From the NCBI GenBank assembly GCA_027886175.1, contig JAJNNQ010000009.1, positions 11,700,501 through 11,764,500 of the forward strand: DNA of 64,000 nt. Reading direction: 5' to 3'. The translations under genes and the position numbers were made by a program. This DNA is from Phylloscopus collybita. Lineage: Eukaryota; Chordata; Aves; Passeriformes; Phylloscopidae. The notes beneath the pieces were generated by a model, which did not search any database, had not been told where the DNA came from, and saw nothing but the letters and a program-made list of their open reading frames with translations. Position 1 is the stretch's first letter; each line of letters starts with the position of its first letter. Shown here in pieces: positions 49,194-61,432 of this stretch.

Positions 49194-52100
49194 ATGTTGA
49201 TGTTGTTGTAACCCATTGTTTAAGGATTCAGCTGAATGTGATTCAGGCCGAGTTTGGTACATGATAACTCTGTGCCTAAGACTTGGGTTTACTAAGAAAA
49301 CTGTTATTAAGAAATAAGAAATTATGGGAACTAGAGCTATGCAGGATAAGAAAAAGAAAAACAAGAAGTGCGCAGTAGCTGAGATAGTTGTCTTCAGCAG
49401 CTGAAGGACACAAGAGGAAAAATACTGACATGAAAAAGGATAAAACAAACAAGAGAAAGCAGAACATCAGAAGACAACATTTCAGCAACATCAAATAAGT
49501 TTGAAACCGACAGATCCAACCCCTCCCCAGTGACCTGACAATTCCCTGCTGGGAGAGGCTCATCGATTGTCCTTACCAAGGGATTGGTAAAGAGATTAAT
49601 GATGACTTGCATATTTAGTCCTTGCTATTTACTGTTGGACAAGAAATGATATCTGAGAAATCAGTTGTGTACTTTAGGTGTGCAAGATAAAAACTGCTCA
49701 AATAAAAGTACTCTCTGCACATTCTCACCCTTGTTTCCTCACTGACAACACTCAGTAGTGCAGTGACACAGCCAACCCAAATAAGAAAGGGGCCCTCTCA
49801 TTTCTTATCTCTGCTTTACTGTGTTTCAAATAAGAAAATGGAGCAAAAATAGAAAAAAATTATTTCTTGTCCTGACCAGATTAATACCTTTTTCAGGGAC
49901 TGCAGGTGGTGTGGTCAGAGGTGAATGAGAAACATTGTATACAATAAATGTTTAAAAGAGGATTCTGAAGAAGGAATTAGAGGCTGTTTTTCAAGTGGGC
50001 AAACCCACTTATTAGTAGTATGTATTTAATATATTTGATAAGCCATGTCTTTTTTTTTGGCAAAATGTAGGGTATATAGTGCAAAACCACACTTTATTGA
50101 AACATTTTATGCTGTTGAACAATAACATAAAGCAGTATTGGTGCTGAGGAAATAAAAACAACTTGTGAGTAAGACAACTTTGTGTATAATAAATTCAGCA
50201 CATTAAATCTGGCAGCAGCAGATCACAAGAAGCAGAATTCCCACAGAGATACAGAAAGATGCTCCATGTGAGTTTTTGCTGATCTTTTCACTTGTTGATG
50301 AAAAGAAATCGCTCTTCTCTATTTTAACCCTGAATTTTCTAATTTCCATAACAAAATATTGGCAATTTCTTTCTATGATCTTTATCCTGTGATATTAAGA
50401 TTACTTATCCAAAATGAATGCCTGCTAGGCTGATACGACACTCATAAGATTATGAGCTTCCATGTGATTCATCATTTTTCATCTCATATTCTACTTTCTG
50501 TAAAAATATTGATTTTTCCTGTATGCTGATATATTCTGGGTATTTACTGAGAATCCAACTGCTGGCATGTTAGTCTTCCTTTTCTATCTTTAGAGTGGTT
50601 TAAGAGGTCTGTATCACATTTTAACACATTCAATTTAATTTGTGCAATATTTATCACTTTAAAACAGAATTTAAAGGGGGAACAGAAGAGATTCAAAATT
50701 TCATGAGACTGTGCATTTGAAAATTTGACTTTCAAAATGTCATCAAAGAGATTGATCCACATAAAGTTTTGAGTTTGAAGTACGTAAACTCCAAGAGGCA
50801 GTGTTGGGATATGTTATCAGTTCAAGCAGTGAAGGTATGAAGCCTTCTGTACTCAAGAAAGAAGGAAGATTTTTTTTCCATATCACTACAGGGAATATAC
50901 TTGAAGAAGGAATAGATGAGTTCTGTGGATTATCAGACTTGTTACCTTTCTAACATCAGCTAGTCAGATCTTGGGTCCAGCAGACATAATGAAGATCCAG
51001 ATAAAGATATTTGCCCATAAAAAGACACTTAATCTTCCTTAATGAATCTGAAAATTATGAGGATATTATGTTTGGAAACTATTTCAGTGGACTATAGGCA
51101 AAGTATATTCTGGATAGTAATTCTGGTTTTGCGCTCTTTTCCTAAGTGGGTTTTTTTTTGCCATTATTGGAGATGAGATAAACACTTACATGTTTTCATT
51201 TGAATGCCTATTTTAATTTGAATATCTGTTCTTTTCTTTTTATACAATGCAGGTAAGTGGTCTATGACCACTTACACTATGAGCATCTTAGAAAAAAAGT
51301 AAAAATAATGCAGGTATCATTTTTATTTTTTGGGACCACCTATCATAGGTAGGAAAGAATCTAGCTAATTGTAGTGTCATTAATTTAATTAAAAATTTGC
51401 ATTTTATAACTGCCAACAAAAAAGCCAGTTTCATTTGTTAAATAAATGCAGAATCCAAGGAAAAAGCAAAATAGATGCTTTTTTAATGCCAAGGTTTTGT
51501 TTTTAACACTATTTCTCTTCTAAGGTTGTTCCTAAGAATTATGCTAATATTATCTTGATACATGAAAATGCTTGCATGACACTAACATTACTGACTCAGT
51601 TACCTACTTATACATACCGATGTTTAGTGGAAAAGAGGATTTAGGATAATGAAGAAGCAGAATCATAATGTGCACTCAATTATTACACAGTTAAGTACTG
51701 TCTTGGAAATGACTGAAGAGACTTGGGAAAAATGTAGAGTGTGTAGATATTTTGCCTAAAGGATTTTTTTGCAGAGTGATGCTACCTGTAAACTAATGTA
51801 TTCCTTGATTTATTTGCACAAATTATTCTCAAGACGTTCATATGGGATTAAGCACACCAACAAGATGTGAATTAGCTCAGAGAAAAAGTTGAGCTTTCTC
51901 TGAGTGAGAAGAGAAATTGCCTTTTCTAATTACTACTCAACTATGATGACATGTAATCATTCAGGAAGTTTGTGTAAGTAAGGTAATTACTGTAGACCAA
52001 AAAAATTATATTGATTTAATCTGTATATTCTTAATTCTTCAAATGGGCTACTAAGGACTGTAATAGTGGCAGCATTGTGTATCACACCAGCCAAAGGTGT

Positions 52101-52569
52101 CTAAAAAATCCAAAACCTCCTGTATTATGCATGTAAAACTGTAATGCATACTGAGTTTTACAAAACCAAATGACATCATTTCTTCTTTGCAAGCAAACAA
52201 CTGCTCTCCTCACAATAGTTGTGTACTTTGTGCTTGAGTCTATCCTGTGTCCATCTGAAACCAAAGGTCCCTGAGACTAAAATCTTTGAATGGTCTAAAA
52301 TGGACAGTTCTGCTTGGAACACACATAATACTGAGAGTGCAGAATCCATTAAAAAATCCTGCTAAAATTGATGCTTCCTAGCCTTAATGAGATAAAACAA
52401 GAACCTGGGATTTACTGGCTCCTTGAAGTTCAGACTCTTAGGCTCCACAAGAATGCCCTTCAACCAGCCATAAAGCAAGGACCACACCATCTCCAGCTCT
52501 GGGGTCAGGCTGTCGGATAACCAAGGTTTTAATGTTCAGAGTTCCTCTTTGTTGACTTTTCCTACAGTT
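49194..52569. other. AT-rich intergenic DNA, nothing recognised
   Basis: No gene or named repeat. The only notable structure is the perfect palindrome at 51253-51275, with a second small one (ACCTAT-C-ATAGGT) about 65 bases to its right. Confidence 0.6.
51253..51275. repeat. Perfect inverted repeat, 10-bp arms and 3-base loop
   Basis: GTAAGTGGTC, TAT and GACCACTTAC. The arms pair without mismatch. No U-rich tail or coding neighbour suggests a terminator or RNA gene role. Confidence 0.95.
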
Positions 52570-52665
52570 AGCCAGTGGCTGCTAGCACAGAAAGGAAAAG
52601 TGAGGCTAGGAATAGAAGTCTGACCATCCCAGTGTCTTAATCACTGGAACTTCATGTCATGTGCA
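52570..52665 (-). repeat. Probable MIR-like SINE remnant
   Basis: The plus strand resembles a reverse-complemented MIR head and core: CAGTGGCTGCTAGCACAG, GGAATAGAAGTCTGACCATC and CCCAGTGTCTTAATCACTGGA. The last block is the complement of the tRNA-like start ('CAGTGGTTAAGACACTGGG'). The match is weaker than for the other MIR copies. Confidence 0.5.
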
Positions 52666-53139
52666 TTAGCTTTCCTCTTCTAGGTCCATTTGAAATAGGC
52701 AAGGAAATAAGCTACTTGGCAAAAGATGCGTTTAGGATACAGACTGATATTTCACTTCTATCCAGCTTCCCAAGACATCTTTGATGGATTAGACCTCTAA
52801 TCCTTGCTGTCTTAATGCAAAGCATTATTTTGTTTCACAAGACTTATTCTGAATTCTATGAGCTCTTGAGTAAGGACACAACACCTGCAAACTCTTATGG
52901 AGACATCCCCACTGGAGGCAGTAGAAATAACCATAAAAAAAGAATGAAACTATGGGTCCAACCTTGAAACTGGCTAAACAAACATGCACAGATGTCCTTC
53001 TTAGTAGAAATAAGCTGAATGATAAATATCTCCCTCTGCCTGAAAGAATAAAAGAATATGAAAGGATTAAGAATTTAAGACATGATAGCAAGAAAAGTGT
53101 GGGAGAAGCAAAGAAAACTTATTTTTTTTTTTAAGCTGA

Positions 53140-53300
53140 GAGCCCATATTTGCATATAATTTAAACAGTTTGTTCAATTCGCTCTGATTAATGATTAATT
53201 GTTTTGGCCTTACAGCAGCTGTAAATACTTTTTTTCTTCAGAAGAATGTGAACTTGTTTGAATAAGATTAAACTTTATTATCTTTCTAATAAACTGTGTT
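53140..53300. other. Possible conserved regulatory island
   Basis: A dense cluster of textbook transcription-factor words: a POU octamer (ATTTGCAT), adjacent homeodomain sites (TAATGATTAATTG) and an E-box (CAGCTG), with little simple-sequence character. Clusters like this are typical of developmental enhancers in gene deserts. Conservation cannot be assessed from one sequence, and AT-rich DNA yields such words by chance. Confidence 0.2.
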
Positions 53301-54599
53301 AACCTTATCAATCATCTGAAATATATAGTCATGTTAATAATTATAGCATCAAATATCATTATATCCTCACTGTGAAGTATTAACAGGGTCAAAGACATAT
53401 AGAATTTTGTAAGAGACTTCATTGCTCCTTTGAGGTTTGGTTTCATAGCAACAAAGAGGACCCATTTTTTAATCCAGAGATGACCAAGACCAGGTTTCTT
53501 TTCCCAGCTGAGGTAGCTGAAATTTTTCCCTGGACAGTTCCTGACTTCTTACAAAAAAAATCAACAAACAACAACGTGGTCTTGATTTTTTAGTTTCCTA
53601 AAGGCAAATAGCAGCAGCAAAGGAGTCATAAAGCACAGCAGCTGAAATAAGTACTTTTGATGATCTGGTAATTTAGGTTTTATGGAACAAAGATATGTAA
53701 GCATGCTTCACCTGTAAGATCCCATGGCATATGACCATGCAAATCTATTTTAGATTCATCTGAGAAAGATGAATACCACACTATCCTGAATATTTCCAAA
53801 ATTTTAAAATGATTTAAAATATTTAAAGATTGAAATAATTTAGAATCCAGGCTTAAACCAATCAATATATTATTTAAAGCTCCAAAATCTTGTACAAATG
53901 CTGAAACATCTGAATAGTTCAGTTAAAAAGAATTCTCTTTTTTACTAATACTGATTATTCCCCTTGTAGTTCTTTCCTATGAAAAGTTCCAGAACAGAGA
54001 ATATATTTTACAATACATGATTCCTTCTGCATATCACAGACCTTGGATCCAATTTTTTCTTTAGAAGATGTAGCACTGCATAGACAGTAGATAGATTTCA
54101 ACATGGCACTAGCTTTGCTGAGGAAATGTAATCAACAATCACCAAACTCCTACAGTTTCTGGATATTTTTTACCTCATTAAATACGTTTATAGTATGTCT
54201 TCAATTCTGTAAATATTTTGGCTAGTAAGTACAATGTAAACACCAAATTTAATTTACTCATTCATTTCCTTGACAGGTTTAATTATTAGTACAGTACAGT
54301 AAATAAATTATTATAATTGTCTCCTAGGCCTCTTATATCCTGAAATGGATATTTGGTTCTTTCACTATTACCCCAAATTTCAACCCATGCTCTTGTTATT
54401 AATGGTTCTTTGAAGCCTATCATGCAGAAAAGGCCTGGAGAGAAAGAGTTGTGAGTTGTGTTTAGGAGATGTATTTACCTCTTTATTCTTTTATGTCACT
54501 ATCTGTCTTTAATTGGATGCACTTCTACTTTCATTTGGTTGTTTTCATGTGTGAATGAGAACATAAGAGTAAGATGATGAGAACAATCCTGTTTTCCTT

Positions 54600-54895
54600 G
54601 TAAGGATTTTAGCTTACTGAACCCCTGTAATACCCTACTAACCCACGGGCACCCCTTGCCTTTCAGGAGCTTGTGCCTTTCCCTGCAGCTCCCTCTGTCC
54701 TCAGTGAAAGGCCACGGCTGCAATGGGAACTCTGGTCTTCACACCAGTGCAACAACTCCAAATCAGCCACTGGTGCAAACATTACCTGCAAACACGTGTT
54801 CACCTGGAGCTACAAATGACCCACTGAGCTTAAGAAAAAGGATAATGCCAATGTCTGCTGAGGTGATTTGTAGTGACACAAGCTCAGCTGGGTAA
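54600..54895 (+). other. GC-richer exon-like patch, unassigned
   Basis: The patch is clearly less AT-rich than its flanks. CCCTTGCCTTTCAG ends at 54665 and resembles a 3' splice site. Two plus-strand frames then remain open (about 48 and 76 codons). Neither translation resembles a family I know, and no clear donor closes it. It contains CACGTG near 54794. It may be a decayed unknown repeat, a non-coding exon or chance. Confidence 0.22.
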
Positions 54896-56672
54896 CACTT
54901 GTTATTATATATATGCCAGTGTGGTATTTATTTGGTTTTCACTTTGATGAATCATAGCTCTAGAGAATATCTCAGTGAATCAGTGACACTTGCATAAGAT
55001 ACAAAATAATTTTCTTCATAGTAGAAGAAAAGGTACACATTGGGCAAAAAATTCAGGAAGTCGGTATAGGCTGTCTGCAGCAGGAGTAGAAATTGTGTAT
55101 CACACCAAATGCCAATTGCACATGGCCTGATGCATTCTCAACCTTCTGAAAAGTCAACTTCTACATGGCTAATGATCTAGAAATATTTTAAACTAATAAC
55201 TAATCCAGAATTTATAGCAATGTCACTGTATTGACCTTAACAGTCCTCTTTTTTAGCTCATGAAGACCAAATTCTGAGTTATTCCGTGGGAAAGGAAATA
55301 CCAAAATAATGATAAATGTACTGATTTGGGGTTCTAACACTGAGTCAATAAGAGGAAGAAAATTATATTGTACCTCACCTTCCTCACCAGTGTTTCCTGG
55401 GTAACGAGCCTATGGAAAAGGCATAGTAAATTTACATATTCACACCTTTGGTTTTCTATCACAAGTGTTGCCCTGTTAGCAGTATTTAGGTACATGTTCA
55501 TGTTTAAAAAACTTAAATATATTCACTGGTAAACAGCTCATAAGAACTGTATTTAGTAGAATGTCTAGAGCAAAAGTGATGGTAATTACAGCTAATTTAT
55601 TTTAAAGACTGTCTCAAGAACAGCAGTAGAAAACACTATATAAAAATTGGTGTAATATTATTATTTTGTCATTATGGCTCCTTTTTTGAAGATGACATAA
55701 GTAAATGAAATATATAGAGTGGGAATAGGTTCATAGAAAATTAATTATGTCTTTATTTTACTAGTTGTGATGCAATTCTGGATGAGTTTCACTGTGAGAG
55801 GAGTAGCTAATTTTAATGTAGCAGAGGCCAAAAAACCCAGCAGGCTGAATCTATAGAAGGGTGACATGCCTGAATGTGAAGGAAGAGCTTACTACCATAT
55901 ACCTGTGATTAAATAAATTGGAAAGAGACCATTATTAGTATTATGTTATCTCCTGCTATCACAGATTTTTTTCCTGTGATTTATGACCTTTAATTTAATT
56001 CATTCTTGTTTACCCGAGTTTGCTGAATCCTTGGATGAAAAAAGGAATCACAAGGAAAGAAATTACTTGTCATTTTCGGAATATGTCAAAATTGGTCTGA
56101 CATGTTAATGGTTTGCACAGGGAAAGGAAGTGGTGAAAGGTTCTGGCAGGAGAAACAGATGTGTGTGACAAAAATTTTCTAGACAGGAATTTTTGTGCAC
56201 TGCCTAAACAAAGTGCGTTTTGATGTTCATAACCTGATTTCTTCTTTACATTTTACTAAATGCCTTTAAGGGAATGAGAAGCTGCTGAATGCAAGGTGAA
56301 TCTGTGGATAGAGAAAATGTGAATGACAATGGCAGAAATTCTGGTACTCAATTAGAGAACACCTGGAACTGATTTTTGTGAATTGTGATGAAAAATAGTG
56401 TTGTAGTGCAAATTCTGTTGGCAATGCAGATTTATTTCTGTGATATACTTGTATATCCTGATAAACTTGTCCATTATGTTTTTTTCACCACTCCAAATAC
56501 TAAACCAAAGAGAACGAAGAAAATATTTTCAATAAAGTTTCTTCTGTAGTTATACTCTACCATCTTTTTGTTGGAAACAGAATTCAAAATAAAGTTTAGA
56601 TATCTTAAGACATTTGTATTTGAACTATTATTTTCTCTAGTTCCAAAAGCTTATATATAGTATTATTCACTG

Positions 56673-56724
56673 TAAAAAACAAAACAAAACACCAAAAAAC
56701 TCAAACAAACAAACAAACAAACAC
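56673..56724. repeat. (AAAAC)n / (AAAC)n simple repeat
   Basis: AAAAC units grade into about five AAAC units, with one interruption (ACCAAAAAACTC). Confidence 0.93.
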
Positions 56725-57534
56725 AGATATCAAGGTATGTGAGTGAGAGTCTTGGCAAAAAAATGAGACCTTACTCTGTAGATTAATTCTCATTTGTTGT
56801 GGTTTGCTGAAGAGTTCTGTTTGGGTTTTAATTGTTCTTTGCAAGATCTTCCAATATAGAAAAACAATTTATGTTGCCCTACTGTGTCTCTTTTTGTCTC
56901 TGTTAATCAGGTGGGATTTAGCTTTTTTTTTATAACATTTAGAATCAAATTCCTAGGGAAAAAATTAATTAGGTATTTGCACTGGTTTTTTGAAGGGTAT
57001 TAATGTTCTTCCACTAGCTCAGGGAGGTGGCTTACACAGAGCTTTTGGAGTGTTTTCTTGCTATATGAACAGTCTAAACAATCTGCCTCAGACTGGAAAG
57101 GCAGTTGGATGTCTGTAGAGGGTCTGTTAGCAGTCCTGTTTTTCTCCCAAAAATATTCCAACGGCAATTTCGTTGTCAGGAAACTTTTTTCCAAACGTTT
57201 TATATCTCAAAACAGTAGAAAAAAAAATCTGTTTTTTTCTCACTTCACTAGTCCTGCTCTTTTATGCTAGAAAGGAAGTGGGAAAATACTTTTGTTTCCA
57301 TCAGAAATGTGTCAAAATCTAACTAAAATAATATAACTTAGTAAACACGTGCAGGCAAAATATATGTTTCAAGGGGAAAGTAAAAAAGAAAGGTTTGAGA
57401 AATCTAAATATTTTCCAAAATAAAACTTAGTGACTACCTCAATATATACAAAAGTTCAATATTTAAAATAAATGATTACCTGATTTTCTAAAAAAAAAAA
57501 AAAAGCTGTTAAAACAGGATATACACTTAAAATA

Positions 57535-58156
57535 CTGACCCTGGCTGGACACCACATGTTCATTAACCACTTTATCACTGCCCTACTGCCCTTCTCATCT
57601 GGATGGGGGACAGAAAAAGATAAGGAAAAGCCCATCATGGGTTGAGATAACAATAGGGAGAGACCGTTCACCAATTATCGTCATAGGAAAAACAGATTTC
57701 CCTCAAAAAAAATTAATTAGCAAAGAAGTTAGAGTTGGATAATGGGATATAAAAAAAGCAAACTTAAAAACTACCTTACCTCCACCCCTCCCTTTTTTCC
57801 AAGGCCTAGCTTCACTCCTGAATTCTTTATTTCTTCCTCTGCAGTGGCACAGGGGGACAAGGAGTGGAGGCTGAGGTTCCTCACACGTTGTCTCCACTTC
57901 TCCTTCCTCTGCAAGAGAGGGCTGCTCACCCTGATCCAGAGGGGAGTCCCTTCAACAGGAGACAGTCCTCTGTCACCTGCTCCAACATGAGTCCATTCCA
58001 TGGGCTACAGCTCCTCCTGAGCTGCTCCAGTGGGGTCCCACCCAAGGAGTGCAGTCTCACAGGTGCCCCGTGGGGTCCTGCCAGCCAACCTGCTCCAGTG
58101 TGGGCTTCTCTCTCCACAGGGCCACAGGTCCTGCCAGGACACCATCCAGAGCTCCA
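57535..58156 (-). mobile_element. Avian ERV LTR fragment with minisatellite-like units
   Basis: The plus strand follows the reverse complement of a long avian LTR. It opens with CTGACCCTGGCTGGACACC, then GGTTGAGATAACAATAGGGAG, CCACCCCTCCCTTTTTTCC, CACAGGGGGACAAGGAGTGG and CACACGTTGTCTCC, followed by repeated units built on CTGCTCCAGTGTGGG, GGGCTACAGCTCCTCC and CACAGGTCCTGCCAGGA. The family carries an internal GC-rich array of about 40-base degenerate units in its U3/R area, and three to four units are seen here. The upstream (sense 5') part is missing beyond 58156. The family's AATAAA-type signal is degraded to an A-rich run near 57702. Overlapping open frames on both strands across the array come from its composition. 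Confidence 0.88.
57926..58140. repeat. Degenerate GC-rich tandem units inside the LTR
   Basis: CTGCTCCA-containing units recur near 57977, 58019 and 58090, spaced at about 40 to 70 bases. Each is followed by a GGGNTCC-type word and a CACNGG box. This is an intrinsic feature of the LTR family, not a separate microsatellite. Confidence 0.7.
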
Positions 58157-61100
58157 CTAACTCTTGAGGGAGAAAGACATATAGAGTGCTGGGGAGCCCA
58201 AACACTTGTGACCATGAAATCAGAGAGCCATGCCATTTTTCTTTATTGTAAGACTCTTACTATTCTTATCAGTCTTATTTGCTTTTGAAGATAAGTCTCT
58301 AAGGAAAAATTTGCAGTGAAATATTTCACTAAATGGCTTAGAAAGACAAAAGTTGTGCAAAGCGCATGTTTCTTGTTCATGTCATGATAAATCTGGTGAG
58401 AATTTGATCCTTGAGCTCAGTTGTATGGAAGGATGACTTGTATTGAAACACATTTTTATTTTGTTGCACTTAATTTTTATTTGTTCTCTGGTGGAATGCA
58501 AGCAAAAAGATCCTCTCACTTACTGTAATATGTGGCACAGGATGTACATAACAAATCTGAATTGGTCCTAAGGGAGTAAGGATTTTCCAACAATGTAAAA
58601 TATTTGGGATAATGGAGGAGAGAAGAAAGCTTTTGTGTGGCATTGGCAGGGATTTTAAGAAATATGTGGAGAGATGCCTTTCTTCCATAAATGTTTTCTT
58701 TCTTAGGTATTGTTAGGGTCTGTTTTTTTTCCAGTAGCACTCTAATGGGGAGCTTTCCACTTCATCTCATAAGTTGAATGTATTTACTCTTGTGTAACTC
58801 ACAGAAAATCTTTATGTTCCTTCTTGCAGCAAAATAAACCTGAACTCTGACACTCTTTTGTGTCTCCCTCTGGTATACTCACATCTGGAGCAGCTTTGCA
58901 ATTAGATTATCATCTTCCATTAAGATACAAGTTTTGATTCAATCATTATCTCAAATTAATTAACTTAAGAGACTTTTAATCATCATATTCATCAAACTCT
59001 AGGATCATTATGTTTTCCTTGATGCTTAAAATTGCCTTTGTCTTAATTGTCAGTCTGCAATTTCAAAGCAGAGCTCTACAGTCATTGCTAAAACTTTCAC
59101 TTTTACCTCTGTAATAATTTTTTAGGTGCTGACCCTCCTCATTCTGGTTTAGATGGGATTTGTTTTACAACTGACTTTTAAGGACACTTGCTCTCCCTAT
59201 GTATAAGACTACTTTCATTTTCCCACAAATCTATATCATTTTTCTTCCCCTGTAATGCATGAAAGCTTCAATTGCAGCCTCAATTTATTAGCATGTCATT
59301 ATATTTTTAATCTGCATGTGCATTCTAAGATGCTTTTTTATCCTGTCTGCCATACTACATTGATTGGAAAATCCAACAAAAAGGTAGGATTGATGGATTG
59401 GTTCTGAATTTGGTTAAGGAGAAAATTGGAAGAGGTTAAAATGGTTGAAAGGTGCTCCAATTTTTGGCATAGTAATGAGAAAGAAAGTGGGATCATATGA
59501 AAGGAAGTGCAGAACAAAAGAAAAATTGGCAAAGGAAATTGACAGACCATGAGCTGCGTGTGGAGGAATGAAAAAGAATGGAGACATGACATTCAAAAAT
59601 TAGATCTGTGTCTTGATTTGCATTGTGAAAAATGTAGAACTGAATACAATCCTAAGCACTAAAAGGACATTTAATCCTTTTAGTTCTGGAGGACATTTTC
59701 ACACTTGTTCCACCGCAGAGTATTAAAAATCTATGAGATTTTACTCTAGGACCTGGTTTTCAACCTAACTTCTGTGCAAATTGTCTGACCCCTAAGTTGA
59801 AAATACTGCAAATAGAAAAGACCAATTTTTCTTCTCTGTCATTACAGTAAGATCACCCAAGATAGTACAGAAATGTGATTAGAAATCTCACCACATTTTT
59901 TACACTTTTGGTATAAGCTGCAGGATTTTTTCCCCCTCAATTTATCTTGCTACTAGTAGCATCTGCTCTATTTCCCTGAATTAGTCTGTTTCCTCATGTT
60001 ACTCATGCCACTTGTCCTTGGTGTTCAAAAATAATCCACACTGATGTTGAGTGCTGAACTAAAAATGCTTAACAAGAGTTGGTAATATTGGTATCTGCAT
60101 CTGATCCCACCTTTTGTTCTGGCTGCCTATTTTAATCTCTCTGATACTTAGCTTGGTCTGTGTCTTTTTATACAGTGCAGTACATGTATGTGATTCTTAA
60201 TGTATGGGTACGAGGTAGAACTGATAACAGGTCTTGGTTTTGGTTTTGATTACTTAAAATCTAAGGAGATCTTGTCCAGGGAGAGAAGGGCAGCAGTTAC
60301 TGCACAGTTATGACTCTGTATGAGCACTACATGCAGCACAGGTCACGGGGTGTTCAAGCAGCTGGACAGAGACTATGTTTTTCATATCATGATGATCTCA
60401 GAACTATGCCTGGATGAGCCTTGTACACTTTTGTGTAGCCATTACTTCTGCTTACTTTGGAAATCACACAAATCCGCAGCAGTGCATTAATCTTTTAGGT
60501 TCATATTACATGTCTATTGATATTTTTCTACTTTCCCTGTCCTCTCCCTTTCAGTGTGCATGATTTGATTTTCATGGCTGCGTTAACTTCACTGCTCTGC
60601 ATGTTCTCTTCACTAGACAAAAGCCTCTCTGTAGGAAAAAAGGAAGATTAAATGGCAAGTACTTCTTTGAAGTGAATCAGTCTGTGTTTATCAGGTAACT
60701 TCACTGCTGAAACATGAATAGCAAGAGGTGAATTACTGAGAAGATTGGTGTACCCTGGGGTTAAATACAGCTATCAGTGCATGGATGTTTTATCAGGGAG
60801 TTAGGTCTCATCTATCTGAGCATGAACCCAAAAGGTCAAAGAAAGAAGATTGGTAGAACTCAGGTATTGCACTTAAGAAAGAGACTGGTTAACAGCACCA
60901 ATTTTCCAAGGAAGAAGCTACAATGCAGAGAAAGCCAGTATTTTAGACCTTAGGCTGGGGAGGTATTGCAACCTGCTAAATAACTTAATATAACTTGTTT
61001 CAGTGTATTGGAAGGGGAAGAGCACTGCCAAGCACCATAAAAATAATTGAGAAGTACCCCAGAAAATTACTTAAAATGTTTATTATTCTTTTCATGGCTA

Positions 61101-61400
61101 ATGTCAACTACACCTTTAATGTATTAATGTCATGGATGAATGTTCAATATTTGTCACCAAAATCTGTGAGCAGGTACCAAATAGAAGACAGAAGATATCG
61201 TGCATGCCTCCTCAGTCTGTGGAGGTCTGCTTCTCCCAGAAAGTATCTCTAAGTCAAATCATGACAGAATCTATGAATCTACATAAATCATTAAAATCCT
61301 TCAAATCCTGAGAGCAAACCCCTATACAGAAAAAAAACGAGTTTATCAGACCTGCATAATGCAATGCTGGCTTTGTTCTAGGAAAACATGGATTTTTTTT

Positions 61401-61432
<32 letters not shown>

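Larger units (their letters stand above)
52666..57534. other. AT-rich intergenic DNA with two islands
   Basis: No gene is recognised. Two patches depart from the background and are described separately: a homeobox/octamer-like cluster at 53140-53300 and a GC-rich exon-like patch at 54600-54895. Simple repeats are an AAAC run (56673-56724) and an A15 run (57490-57504) just left of the LTR. Confidence 0.6.

Noticed and set aside
48984..49448. 154-codon open frame on the minus strand, with hydrophobic N-terminal half
   Set aside because: It runs across a MIR remnant and a tandem duplication, has no recognisable domain, and is the longest of many chance frames in AT-rich DNA.
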